Source of the DNA: Hyphomonas sediminis
GTDB lineage: Bacteria > Pseudomonadota > Alphaproteobacteria > Caulobacterales > Hyphomonadaceae
Assembly: GCF_019679475.1 (NCBI RefSeq)
Contig: NZ_JAIEZP010000001.1
Span: 1,178,001 to 1,242,000 of the forward strand
Reading direction: 5' to 3'
Length of the DNA: 64,000 bases
Part shown: positions 34,349-42,739 of the stretch, piece after piece
Layout of the letters: each line of letters starts with the position of its first letter
How positions within the stretch are numbered: position 1 is the stretch's first letter
Position numbers and translations under genes: made by a program
Notes under the pieces: generated by a model
What the model saw: only the letters and a program-made list of their open reading frames with translations
What the model was told of the DNA's origin: nothing
Database searches by the model: none

Positions 34349-34549
34349 TTATTCAGCCGCCAGCAGCGGAGCGGTGCCTGCCGCTGCATCCATCTTTTCG
34401 GAAATGATCTCGCCGATGGCGGTCGAGCATTTGCCGCAATTGAATTTGCATCCGTGGTGAGCCTGCACGGCCCGCGGGCTGCGTGCGCCGCCATCGACGG
34501 CTTCGCGGACACCCCGGCAGTTGATGCGATTACAGACGCAAATGATCAT
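34349..34549 (-). CDS. bfd: Bacterioferritin-associated ferredoxin
   Basis: 66 residues from the ATG at 34549. The four cluster cysteines of Bfd are in the usual places: Cys4 and Cys6 (ICVCN), Cys38 and Cys41 (FNCGKC). Bfd carries a [2Fe-2S] cluster and passes electrons to Bfr to release stored iron. Upstream in-frame ATGs at 34558 and 34564 are possible, and no strong ribosome-binding site is seen. The gene sits 195 bases upstream of bfr on the same strand and directly behind a Fur-box-like sequence. Confidence 0.93.
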   Translation of the reverse strand: MIICVCNRINCRGVREAVDGGARSPRAVQAHHGCKFNCGKCSTAIGEIISEKMDAAAGTAPLLAAE

Positions 34550-34562
34550 GAGAACCATTTGC

Positions 34563-34583
34563 ATCAATTGAGAATGAGTGTCA
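34563..34583 (-). promoter_or_regulatory. Fur-box-like motif upstream of bfd
   Basis: TGAGAATGAGTGTCA at 34569-34583 matches the 7-1-7 Fur pattern TGATAATNATTATCA at 11 of 14 informative positions, and ATCAATTGAGAATGA (34563-34577) repeats the motif found before bfr. Ends about 20 bases before the bfd start. Confidence 0.55.
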
Positions 34584-34607
34584 ATCGGAGTTTTGCGCTG
34601 GCCCTGC

Positions 34608-34835
34608 TCATTCGGCAGCGGGCGCATCCCAGCCAAAAACGTCTTCGATTCCAAGGCCGAATACCCGTGCGATCCGGAACGCGCTTTCCAGAGAAGGGGA
34701 GTATTTTCCAAGCTCGATCGCAATCACTGTCTGCCGGGTGACGCCAATGGAGTCGGCGAGTGCTGCCTGGCTCATATTGCCATGGGATTCGCGCAACTCG
34801 CGGATGCGATTGGAAATTGGGGGTGCCTTTGCCAT
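34608..34835 (-). CDS. XRE-family helix-turn-helix regulator, short
   Basis: 75 residues that are essentially one Cro/CI-type DNA-binding domain: IRELRESHGNMSQAALADSIGVTRQTVIAIELGKY, with SPSLESAFRIARVFGLGIEDVF. The YozG-like short XRE proteins usually sit directly downstream of a small membrane protein, as here (start three bases after the membrane gene stop). It probably represses its own operon through the palindromes upstream of the membrane gene. Confidence 0.9.
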   Translation of the reverse strand: MAKAPPISNRIRELRESHGNMSQAALADSIGVTRQTVIAIELGKYSPSLESAFRIARVFGLGIEDVFGWDAPAAE

Positions 34836-34838
34836 CGG

Positions 34839-35288
34839 TCAGACGCCGCGCCGGTAAAGAATGATCTGGAACACATATTCGGCAATTTGCGAAACCATCA
34901 GGCCGGCAAATACCAGGTGGAACAGCATGTTTCCATCGCCATCGACCGAGAAGTTGAGGAGGGCGCCAAACGCCGCAAAGGCGAGCATGTAGCCTGACCA
35001 GTGGCCGGCCTTGTCCTGAATTTGCCGCTCCCGTTCGTCGGCGGGAGCTTCGGCTTCCCGGGCAGATGAAGCGGCCAGTGCAGACATCAGGATGATGGAC
35101 CCGATGATGATCAGCACAACATAAGCGATCACGAAGCCGATGATTGGCGGCGCTGTTTCCCCCAGCGCGCGGGATAGGCTCACCACCTTGTCGAAGTAAA
35201 AGATACCGCCTGCCGTCAGCAGGGTGGCCATCGCCCATGCGGTTTTTTCACGGAATGGCATCTCACGGATGGATGTGAACAGGGACAA
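34839..35288 (-). CDS. DUF2178-like membrane protein, partner of XRE regulator
   Basis: 149 residues with four hydrophobic segments (about 18-35, 47-72, 95-115, 122-140). Between the second and third lies ADERERQIQDKAGHW, and the end is FQIILYRRGV; both are typical of the DUF2178-type proteins encoded with short XRE regulators. Function unknown. First gene of a two-gene operon whose upstream region (35302-35363) holds strong palindromes. Divergent from lysK. Confidence 0.8.
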   Translation of the reverse strand: MSLFTSIREMPFREKTAWAMATLLTAGGIFYFDKVVSLSRALGETAPPIIGFVIAYVVLIIIGSIILMSALAASSAREAEAPADERERQIQDKAGHWSGYMLAFAAFGALLNFSVDGDGNMLFHLVFAGLMVSQIAEYVFQIILYRRGV

Positions 35289-35301
35289 AGCGTTCTCCAG
35301 T

Positions 35302-35363
35302 CATGTCAAAAATTCTATACACCAGCGGATAGTCTAATATTTTTGACATGTCAAACATGTTTT
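35302..35363. promoter_or_regulatory. Palindromic operator cluster (TTGACATGTCAA)
   Basis: Three overlapping symmetries: a 12-base inverted repeat CATGTCAAAAAT (35302-35313) / ATTTTTGACATG (35339-35350), a perfect palindrome TTGACATGTCAA (35343-35354) and AAACATGTTT (35353-35362). The whole lies between the divergent starts of the XRE/membrane operon and lysK. Suits an autoregulatory binding site for the XRE protein. Confidence 0.75.
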
Positions 35364-35432
35364 ACAAATCATGGTGCATTGCCTTGACGCTTTCCGGCGT
35401 GGCCTCTAGGTCCGGCCAACCAATAATCTCCA

Positions 35433-37040
35433 ATGACTGATGATCCGATGACCGACCTGTCCACTCTCGCCCAATCTGCCAAGGCCTGGCCTTTCGAGCT
35501 TGCCCGCGCGCTGGAAAAGCGCGTTGAGGATCAGATGAAGGGCGGCCAGCGCAAGGCCGACGATCCGGTCATCTTCGAAACCGGCTATGGTCCATCGGGC
35601 CTGCCGCACATCGGCACATTCGGCGAAGTCGTTCGCACCACCATGGTGCGCCATGCTTTTGAAGTGCTGACAGCTGGAAAATACACCACCCGCCTGATCT
35701 GCGTATCTGACGATATGGACGGTATGCGGAAGGTGCCTGACACGGTGCCCAACCCCAAATCGCTGGAAGAATATCTGCAGAAGCCGCTGACGTCAGTGCC
35801 CGATCCGTTCGGTACACACGCTTCCTACGGCGCACATATGAACTCACGCCTGTGCGCCTTCCTTGATCAATTCGGTTTTCAGTACGAGTTTCTCTCGGCC
35901 ACCGATTGCTACAAGTCCGGCCGGTTCGATGCGATGCTGCTGCGCGCGGCGGAGAAGTATCAGGACATCATGGATGTCATGCTGCCGACGCTTGGAGACG
36001 AGCGCCGCGCCACCTATTCGCCCTTCCTGCCGATCAGCCCCAGCACGGGCCGCGTCCTCTATGTGCCGATGAAGCATGTCGATGCGGCGCGCGGCGAGAT
36101 CACCTTTGCGGACGAAGACGGCCGCGATGTGACGCTTCCCGTCACTGGCGGCGCTGTGAAGATGCAGTGGAAGCCTGATTTCGGGATGCGCTGGGCCGCG
36201 CTCGGCGTGGACTTTGAAATGTTCGGTAAGGACCATCAGGCCAACGCCCCGATCTATTCCAAGATCGCGCGCATCCTCGGCGCGCGTCCGCCCGAACAGT
36301 ATGTCTACGAACTGTTCCTGGATGAAAAAGGCGAGAAGATCTCGAAAACCAAGGGCAACGGCATCTCGGTCGAGCAATGGCTCACCTACGCGCCGGACGA
36401 GAGCCTCGCGCTCTTCCAGTTCCAGAAACCGCGCGTTGCCAAGAAGCTCTATTTCGATGTCATCCCCAAAGCGGTCGACGAATACCTGACCTTCCTGGAA
36501 AAATATCCGCAGGAGGCTCCCGCCGCGCAACTTGAAAATCCTGTCTGGCACATCCATTCCGGCCAGCCGCCGCAATGGTCGAGCCCGGTCAGCTTTGCGC
36601 TGCTGATGAACCTCGTGGCCGTGGCAAACCCGACGGACGTGTCCCAGCTCTGGGCCTATATCACGCGCTACGCGCCGGAAGCGTCGCCGGAGAGCCATCC
36701 GCTCCTGAACGATCTCGCCGGATACGCCATGCGGTACTATCGCGACTTCGTTCTGCCGGCGAAAACCTTCCGTGCGCCGAGCGAGCAGGAGCGCGCCGCG
36801 ATGGTGGATCTCTCCTCCCGCCTCAGGGCGTTCAGCGACGAGCCGACCGGAGAGAACCTGCAGACGCTGACTTTCAGCGTCGGCAAGGATCACGGCTTCG
36901 AAAATCTCCGCGAGTGGTTCAAGGCGCTCTATGAAGTGCTGCTGGGGCAGGAGCAGGGGCCGCGTTTCGGCAGCTTTGCAGCGCTCTATGGCGTGGCCGA
37001 TACCGCAACGCTGATCGACGAAGCGCTCGCGCGCGACTGA
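35433..37040 (+). CDS. lysK: Lysyl-tRNA synthetase, class I
   Basis: 535 residues. Class I aminoacyl-tRNA synthetase signatures are present: the HIGH-type GPSGLPHIG near residue 55 and the KMSKS-type EKISKTKGN near 303, so this is the archaeal-type LysRS-I rather than the common class II enzyme. Many Alphaproteobacteria use this form as the only LysRS. It charges tRNA-Lys. Start at 35433 or the in-frame ATG at 35448; no strong ribosome-binding site decides. Shares its upstream region with the XRE/membrane operon and its palindromes. Confidence 0.95.
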   Translation: MTDDPMTDLSTLAQSAKAWPFELARALEKRVEDQMKGGQRKADDPVIFETGYGPSGLPHIGTFGEVVRTTMVRHAFEVLTAGKYTTRLICVSDDMDGMRKVPDTVPNPKSLEEYLQKPLTSVPDPFGTHASYGAHMNSRLCAFLDQFGFQYEFLSATDCYKSGRFDAMLLRAAEKYQDIMDVMLPTLGDERRATYSPFLPISPSTGRVLYVPMKHVDAARGEITFADEDGRDVTLPVTGGAVKMQWKPDFGMRWAALGVDFEMFGKDHQANAPIYSKIARILGARPPEQYVYELFLDEKGEKISKTKGNGISVEQWLTYAPDESLALFQFQKPRVAKKLYFDVIPKAVDEYLTFLEKYPQEAPAAQLENPVWHIHSGQPPQWSSPVSFALLMNLVAVANPTDVSQLWAYITRYAPEASPESHPLLNDLAGYAMRYYRDFVLPAKTFRAPSEQERAAMVDLSSRLRAFSDEPTGENLQTLTFSVGKDHGFENLREWFKALYEVLLGQEQGPRFGSFAALYGVADTATLIDEALARD

Positions 37041-37102
37041 GCTCGTAAGCAGACGGTAACGCAAATCAGGGCTTAAAGGGGGCTTCCAGAGGAGGCTTCC
37101 CC

Positions 37103-37435
37103 ATGCGCACGTTCATTCTCGCCGCGACTGTCCTGGTCTTGCCGCTGACAGGCTGCGTGGCGACCAAGATCGTCACAGTCCCGGTAAGCCTGGCGGGCGA
37201 CGCGCTTGAGGGCGCTGCCAAAGGCGTTGTGTTCGTTGGGGGAACCGCTGTGCGGGTCACCGGCGACGCGCTGGACGGCCCTGATGAAATGGTCCGGCTC
37301 GAAGTCACCTACAAGAAGGGCAAGGGCACGCGCACCGAAACACGCGAAGTCAAAGCCAAGCATGTCGAGCGCGAAATCGAGAAGATGAGCAAGAAGGGCA
37401 AGGTCGTCGACGTGGAAGTCTCGCCGCTCCACTAG
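37103..37435 (+). CDS. Small lipoprotein of unknown function
   Basis: 110 residues with lipoprotein signal (TVLVLPLTGC, Cys18). The mature part has two hydrophobic, Gly/Val-rich turns (VTVPVSLAGDALEGAAKGVVFVGG) and a basic, charged C-terminal half (KKGKGTRTETREVKAKHVEREIEKMSKKGK). No family recognised. AGAGGAGG before the ATG is a strong ribosome-binding site. Followed at once by a good terminator, so it is a single-gene unit after lysK. Confidence 0.8.
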   Translation: MRTFILAATVLVLPLTGCVATKIVTVPVSLAGDALEGAAKGVVFVGGTAVRVTGDALDGPDEMVRLEVTYKKGKGTRTETREVKAKHVEREIEKMSKKGKVVDVEVSPLH

Positions 37436-37446
37436 ACCTAAAAACG

Positions 37447-37487
37447 ATCACACCCAGCCTGCTTGCGCGGGCCGGGTGTGATTTTTC
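37447..37487 (+). terminator. Rho-independent terminator
   Basis: Stem ATCACACCC (37447-37455) / GGGTGTGAT (37474-37482) with an inner GC-rich part and a T-run directly after. Serves the lipoprotein gene on the plus strand; A residues upstream also give a weaker T-run for the opposite strand. Confidence 0.9.
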
Positions 37488-37520
37488 CCTGAGCGGGCGA
37501 GCAGCCGGTAAGCGGCCAGG

Positions 37521-40500
37521 CTACTCAGCAGCGGCGATAAGAGAGACCTTTGCTTTCGGCAGTTTGCCGGTGGGCCAGCCGGCCCAGAGTTCTGTTTCGC
37601 GGGCGGCGGCCTTTTCGACGGCGGCTTCCTTCACATGGCCAAAGCCGCGGATTTCGTCCGGCACGCGGGCGATCTCGACGGCCAGCGTGTGGTTTCCGGT
37701 CGTCAACTCGGATGCAATGCGGCGCATGTTGGCGAGATAGGTGTCGCGCAGGCCGCGCTCCATCTTGCGCTCTTCGGTGCGGCCGAAAATATCGAGCTTT
37801 GTGCCGCGAAGGCCCTTGAGCTTGGCAAGCACGCGGAAGCCGGTGAACATCCAGGCGCCGAAATGCTTCTTCTCCAGATGGCCGTGCACATCTTTCTTCG
37901 CGATGATCGGCGGGGCGAGCCAGAAGCGGAGCTTGCCGCCCTTGAACTGGCTGGCGAGCTGCTTGGCGAACTTCCCGTCCGTATAGAGGCGGGCGACTTC
38001 ATACTCATCCTTGTAGGCCATCAGCTTGTAGGCATAGGTGGCCACGGCGCGCGTCAGGTTCTCGCCGAGTCCGGCAGCTGTTTCGGCCGCGCGCACTTCG
38101 CTGACGATTGCGCGGTATTGATCGGCATAGGCGGCGTTCTGATAGGCCACGAGGCGCGTTGTACGATCCTCGATCAGCTCATTCAGGGATTTCTGCTCCA
38201 CATGGCCGCGGGGATCGTGCTGGGGCGCCAGGCGCTCCGGCGCGGCGGCGGCAAGGCGGCCAATATTGAACGCGGACATATTGTCTTCGACCTTCGTGCC
38301 GTTCAGCCGGATTGCGCGGTAAAGCCCGCGCAGGCTGACAGGCACTTTGCCTTTCTGCCAGCTGTAACCCACCATGATCATGTTGGTGTAGATCGCGTCG
38401 TGCAGATAGCCGACCGCGAGGGCTTCCGCGTCGAATGCGCCAAACTCAGCCGACTGGCGTTTCACCCGCGCGGAGAGAAGATCGCTCTCGAAGCGCTTCG
38501 ACCGGTTGCGGATGAATTCCGAAGTCGGCGTCACGTCAGAATTCGCGTAGGCCGCGGTGCGCTGCGGGTCCATCAGGTTCAGCGCGTCGCCGGCAGCGGC
38601 CACGACAAGATCGCAACCGATGATCAGGTCTGCGCTGGCCGGCGGCACGCGGCCGGTGGAGATCATTTCCGGCTCGCGCGCAAAGCGCACATGGCTGAGC
38701 ACCGGGCCACCTTTCTGGGCAAGGCCGGTCATGTCCAGCGTGCAGGCGGCATTGCCATCCACATGCGCGGCCATGGCCAGCACGGCGGCAACCGTGGTCA
38801 CGCCCGTTCCGCCAACGCCCGTAAAGAGGACGTTCCAGGGCTGGGCGAGGCTCGGCGTTTCAGGCAGAGGCAGGCCATCTGCATCGAAAGTCAGGCGCGG
38901 CTGGTCTTCCCAGGCGGGCTCGCCATCCTGAATGGTCATGAAGCTCGGGCAGAAGCCCTTGAGACAGGAAAGATCGGTGTTGCAGCTTGACTGGTTGATC
39001 CGGCGCTTGCGGCCAAGATCTGTTTCCACCGGCTCGACCGAGAGGCAGTTCGATTTCACTGAGCAGTCACCACAGCCCTCGCAGACTTCGGTGTTGATGA
39101 TGGTGCGCACGCGGTCCGGCTTGATCATGCCGCGCTTGGAGCGGCGGCGCTTTTCCGTCGCGCACATCTGGTCATAGATGATGACCGACACGCCGGGCGT
39201 TTCGCGCAGTTCCATCTGCACGTCTTCAAGGTCGTCGCGGTGATAGATCTTCACGCTGCGGGGCAGGCCGCGCACAGCGGCATAGCGTGTGGGGTCTTCC
39301 GTCACGATACGGATGGTGCGGACGCCTTCGGCCTCCACCTGCTGGGCGATCTGCGCAGGCGTTTGGCCAGATTCCACATGCTGACCGCCAGTCATGGCCA
39401 CGGCGTCGTTGTAGAGGATCTTGTAGGTCATGTTGGCGCCGGAGGTGACGGCGGCGCGAATGGCGAGGGAGCCGGAATGGGAATAGGTGCCATCGCCAAG
39501 ATTGACGAAGACATGTTTCTCATCGGTCGCCCAGTGCTGGCCAACCCAGGCAATGCCTTCGCCGCCCATCTGGCTGGTCATGTCGGTTTTCCGGTCCGGC
39601 ATGAAGTTCGCCATGTAATGGCAACCAATGCCGGCCAGCGCGCGGGAACCGTCGGGCACGTTGGTGGACGTATTGTGGGGGCAGCCCGAGCAGAAGTGAG
39701 GAGAGCGCACGGTCGGGGAGGCGTTGGTGCGCGCGGCTTCGCTCGCGCTGCCCACACGGTTAAAGTAGGCCTCCGCGCGGGAGGTGTCCCAGCCTGACGG
39801 GACGATCCGCATCAGGGCGTTGGCGATTTCCGGAATGCTAAGGGAGGCAATATCCGAGAGAAGAGGGAGGCCCTCCGCGTCAAACTTGCCTTCGATGATG
39901 GGTCGGCGGCTTTCGGGCAGATCGTAGAGGGCGGCTTTGAGCTGCGCTTCGATCAGCGGGCGTTTGTGTTCGATCACTACGACCCGCTCAAGGCCCGCGC
40001 AGAACTCACGGATGCCTTGCGGCTCCAGTGGCCAGGGCATGGCCACCTTGTAGATGCTGAGGCCAAGGCGGCCTGCGTCTTCCGCAGAGAGGCCAATGGC
40101 CGCGAGCGCTTCGAACACGTCCCGCGCGGCCTGACCTGTGACGATCACGCCGATGCGTGGATTGGGTGATGGCAGGATGACATGATCCAGGCGATTGGCA
40201 CGGACATAAGCCTGGGCGGCGGGCAGCTTGATCTGGCGCAGGCGCGCTTCCTTGCTGAGGGGGATGTCGCCCCGGCGCATATGAACACCGGCTTCTGGCA
40301 GCTGGAAACTTGGTTTCTGGATGGAGAGGCGGCTCAACGTCACGTCAACGACGGAGCCGGAGTCCATCGTGTCGGCGAGGGCCGTGAGGCCGACCCACGC
40401 GCCGGAGAAGCGGCTCATTTCCCAGCCATGGATGCCATAGTCCAGCACGTCCTGGATGGAGGCGGGATTGAGGACCGGGATTTCGGCGTCTGCCATCGCA

Positions 40501-40982
40501 TATTCCGATTGCGAGGGCAGGGTGGAGGATTTGCAGTTGTGGTCATCGCCGACGACGGCGAGGACGCCGCCCAGGGGCGAGGTGCCGGCGGCGTTGGCGT
40601 GCTTGAACACGTCGCCTGTGCGGTCAACGCCGGGCGCCTTGCCGTACCAGATGCCGAACAGGCCATCGAGGCGGGCGCCGGGGAACAGGCCGAGTTGCTG
40701 GGAACCCCAAACGGCGGTGGCGCCGAGGTCTTCGTTGAGGCCTTCCCAGAATTTGATGTCGTGGGCGTCCAGCAGTTTCTGGATGGCCCGCAGCTGCTGG
40801 TCGTAGCCACCCAGCGGAGAGCCGCGATAACCCGAGATGAATCCGCCTGTCTTGTGGCCCGCAGCGGCATCGAGACGCTTGCGATCAAGCGGCAGGCGAA
40901 CGAGCGCCTGGATGCCGGTCATATAAGCCTTGCCCTCGACAAGTTCGTATTTGTCGTCCAGCGTAACTTCACGATGTTTCAT
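37521..40982 (-). CDS. Indolepyruvate:ferredoxin oxidoreductase, fused form
   Basis: 1153 residues, a single-chain version of IorA plus IorB. N-terminal TPP-enzyme alpha-like region (GFISGYRGSPLGGYD), then the TPP-binding part with CSGCPHNTSTNVPDG and GDGTYSHSGSLAIRAA, an iron-sulfur cysteine set in CEGCGDCSVKSNC with a further CNTDLSCLKGFC, the gamma-type domain starting FTGVGGTGVTTVAAVLAMA near residue 725, and a C-terminal DUF6537-type region. Oxidatively decarboxylates aryl- or branched-chain 2-keto acids to acyl-CoA, giving electrons to ferredoxin. Divergent from an Lrp-family regulator that probably controls it. Confidence 0.93.
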   Translation of the reverse strand: MKHREVTLDDKYELVEGKAYMTGIQALVRLPLDRKRLDAAAGHKTGGFISGYRGSPLGGYDQQLRAIQKLLDAHDIKFWEGLNEDLGATAVWGSQQLGLFPGARLDGLFGIWYGKAPGVDRTGDVFKHANAAGTSPLGGVLAVVGDDHNCKSSTLPSQSEYAMADAEIPVLNPASIQDVLDYGIHGWEMSRFSGAWVGLTALADTMDSGSVVDVTLSRLSIQKPSFQLPEAGVHMRRGDIPLSKEARLRQIKLPAAQAYVRANRLDHVILPSPNPRIGVIVTGQAARDVFEALAAIGLSAEDAGRLGLSIYKVAMPWPLEPQGIREFCAGLERVVVIEHKRPLIEAQLKAALYDLPESRRPIIEGKFDAEGLPLLSDIASLSIPEIANALMRIVPSGWDTSRAEAYFNRVGSASEAARTNASPTVRSPHFCSGCPHNTSTNVPDGSRALAGIGCHYMANFMPDRKTDMTSQMGGEGIAWVGQHWATDEKHVFVNLGDGTYSHSGSLAIRAAVTSGANMTYKILYNDAVAMTGGQHVESGQTPAQIAQQVEAEGVRTIRIVTEDPTRYAAVRGLPRSVKIYHRDDLEDVQMELRETPGVSVIIYDQMCATEKRRRSKRGMIKPDRVRTIINTEVCEGCGDCSVKSNCLSVEPVETDLGRKRRINQSSCNTDLSCLKGFCPSFMTIQDGEPAWEDQPRLTFDADGLPLPETPSLAQPWNVLFTGVGGTGVTTVAAVLAMAAHVDGNAACTLDMTGLAQKGGPVLSHVRFAREPEMISTGRVPPASADLIIGCDLVVAAAGDALNLMDPQRTAAYANSDVTPTSEFIRNRSKRFESDLLSARVKRQSAEFGAFDAEALAVGYLHDAIYTNMIMVGYSWQKGKVPVSLRGLYRAIRLNGTKVEDNMSAFNIGRLAAAAPERLAPQHDPRGHVEQKSLNELIEDRTTRLVAYQNAAYADQYRAIVSEVRAAETAAGLGENLTRAVATYAYKLMAYKDEYEVARLYTDGKFAKQLASQFKGGKLRFWLAPPIIAKKDVHGHLEKKHFGAWMFTGFRVLAKLKGLRGTKLDIFGRTEERKMERGLRDTYLANMRRIASELTTGNHTLAVEIARVPDEIRGFGHVKEAAVEKAAARETELWAGWPTGKLPKAKVSLIAAAE

Positions 40983-41109
40983 GGCAGACGAGTCCTTTGG
41001 GCGCCTGCGGCATATTATTGGGAAAATCGAACGAAATTGCTTGCCTATCTTGCGAGAGTTTTGTTATTTCCGGGAATATTATTCTATCAAAAGAGAGGTT
41101 CCTGGCAAA

Positions 41110-41607
41110 TTGTCCCAAGAGCTTGACGCCATCGACGCCCGAATTCTGGACCTGATCCAGCATGATGCCAGCTTGTCCGTCGCGGAAATTGCTGAGCGTG
41201 TGGGGCTTTCTTCGTCGCCCTGCTGGCGCCGTATCAAGCGTATGGAGGAGGCCGGATTCATCAAGGGCCGCGTCACGCTGATCGACAATCATGCGCTGGG
41301 CCTGAATTTCGAGGTCATCGCCAGCGTCAAGCTGGCCCTGCCGAGCAAGGAGAACCTGGAGGCCTTCGAGGCGCTGGTGCAGGTCTGGCCGGAAGTGGTC
41401 GAATGTATGACTGTGACCGGTGCCGTAGACTATTCCATGCATATCGTAACAACGGACATGCATGCTTATGACAACTTCCTGCGAGACAAACTGCTGGGTT
41501 CCAAGCTGGTTTCGGATGTTCAGTCGCGGATCGTTATCCGGGTTGCCAAGAAAACCACGGCGCTTCCACTGGGGCTGGTCCGGCAGACGGCAAAGTCCAG
41601 CGACTAG
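41110..41607 (+). CDS. Lrp/AsnC family regulator, probable regulator of IOR
   Basis: 165 residues from the TTG at 41110. HTH at LDAIDARILDLIQHDASLSVAEIAERVGLSSSPCWRRIKRM, then the RAM ligand-binding domain (VIASVKLALPSK... CMTVTGAVDYSMHIVT). AGAGAGG twelve bases upstream supports the TTG; an open frame extends back to 40930 but would overlap the start of the divergent IOR gene. The 127 bases between the two starts hold AT-rich near-palindromes, e.g. TATTTCCGGGAATA. In other Alphaproteobacteria Lrp relatives beside IOR genes respond to amino acids; here inference. Confidence 0.9.
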   Translation: MSQELDAIDARILDLIQHDASLSVAEIAERVGLSSSPCWRRIKRMEEAGFIKGRVTLIDNHALGLNFEVIASVKLALPSKENLEAFEALVQVWPEVVECMTVTGAVDYSMHIVTTDMHAYDNFLRDKLLGSKLVSDVQSRIVIRVAKKTTALPLGLVRQTAKSSD

Positions 41608-41617
41608 GCTCGCGGGC

Positions 41618-42739
41618 CTGTCGAAACGGGTCGTTTTGATATCACTCTGTGTATTTTTGAGTACGCAGAGTGCCTTTTCAGAGACAAACAGTGACAAATC
41701 GGGACATCTCAGGGACATCCTGAGCGCGGCGCAGACCGAATACGGGCTGGTCGGCGTCGGGGCCGTGATCGCGACGCCGGAAGATGGCATCCTCGCCCTG
41801 GCGGTGACGGGCGCGCGGGCCAAGGGCGGCGAACCGGTCGCGCCGGGTGACGCCTGGCACATTGGGTCCAATACAAAGATGCTGACAGCGCTAGGCTGGG
41901 GCCGTCTTGTGGATGCAGGAGGGGCGCGCTGGGGCATGACCCTTGGCGAGATTTTCGAAGGCGACGACCTGGCGCCCGGCTGGCGGGACGTGACGATCGA
42001 GGAGCTGCTGGCCCACCGCTCTGGCGCAGCGGCCAATCCGGGTGGCTTCTGGATGCTGGGCGCGGGCCGCAATGGCGAGCCGGTGGCCCGGCAGCGCGCG
42101 AAGCTGGTGGATGCCACGCTGAAACAAGGCCCACCGGGAACGCGCGGCGCGTTCGTCTATTCCAATCTTGGCTACATCATCGCGGGCCGCGCGATGGAGA
42201 AGGTGGCCGGGACAGGGGAGACCTATGAGCAGCTGATGTGGCGGCTGGTGATCAAACAGGCACCCGATGGCGCAGGCCGGGGATTTGGTTTCGGGCCGCC
42301 AAAGGCCATTCAGGGGCACAAGCCGACGCTGCTCGGCGGGATGAAGCCTGCCGGATTTGGTCAGGAGGCTGATAATGCGCCGGCCTTTGCCTCGGCAGGC
42401 ACCGCGCATATCAGCCTGGAAGGCCATGCCCGCCTGCTGCTGAGCTTTTTGGAGGGGCCGGACGCGCTGCCCGCCGCGATGCGGCAGAAGCTGATGACGC
42501 CTTATCCGGATGCGGCATCCGACTATGCGCTCGGCTGGGGCGTGCAGACGGGAAAGGATGGCAGCAAGGCTTACCTTCATGCGGGATCGAACACGATGTG
42601 GCTGTCTCAGGTGGTGGTGTTGCCCGAGCCGGGCGCCGTGATCATCGTCAACACCAATCAGGCCGGCAAGGACGCAGATGCGGCCATCCGTAAGCTGACG
42701 GGTGAATTGATTGAGTGGGTAAAGACCGGAACGCCCTAG
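41618..42739 (+). CDS. Serine hydrolase (beta-lactamase/class C PBP family), exported
   Basis: About 370 residues. Catalytic Ser-x-x-Lys is HIGSNTKMLTAL, the Tyr-x-Asn motif FVYSNLGYII and the third motif YLHAGSNTM, so the active site is intact. Starts with a signal peptide (VVLISLCVFLSTQSAFS). The start codon is uncertain: no ATG or GTG in the right place; CTG at 41618 keeps the basic n-region (SKRVV), TTG at 41636 drops it. Substrate could be a D-amino-acid peptide or an ester. Lies 10 bases after the Lrp gene and overlaps the DUF2332 gene end by four bases. Confidence 0.85.
   Translation: MSKRVVLISLCVFLSTQSAFSETNSDKSGHLRDILSAAQTEYGLVGVGAVIATPEDGILALAVTGARAKGGEPVAPGDAWHIGSNTKMLTALGWGRLVDAGGARWGMTLGEIFEGDDLAPGWRDVTIEELLAHRSGAAANPGGFWMLGAGRNGEPVARQRAKLVDATLKQGPPGTRGAFVYSNLGYIIAGRAMEKVAGTGETYEQLMWRLVIKQAPDGAGRGFGFGPPKAIQGHKPTLLGGMKPAGFGQEADNAPAFASAGTAHISLEGHARLLLSFLEGPDALPAAMRQKLMTPYPDAASDYALGWGVQTGKDGSKAYLHAGSNTMWLSQVVVLPEPGAVIIVNTNQAGKDADAAIRKLTGELIEWVKTGTP

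Noticed and set aside
34608-35288. XRE regulator plus small protein read as a toxin-antitoxin pair
   Set aside because: The partner has four membrane segments and DUF2178-like motifs, not a toxin fold, and the order (membrane gene first, XRE second) fits the known XRE/DUF2178 cassette.
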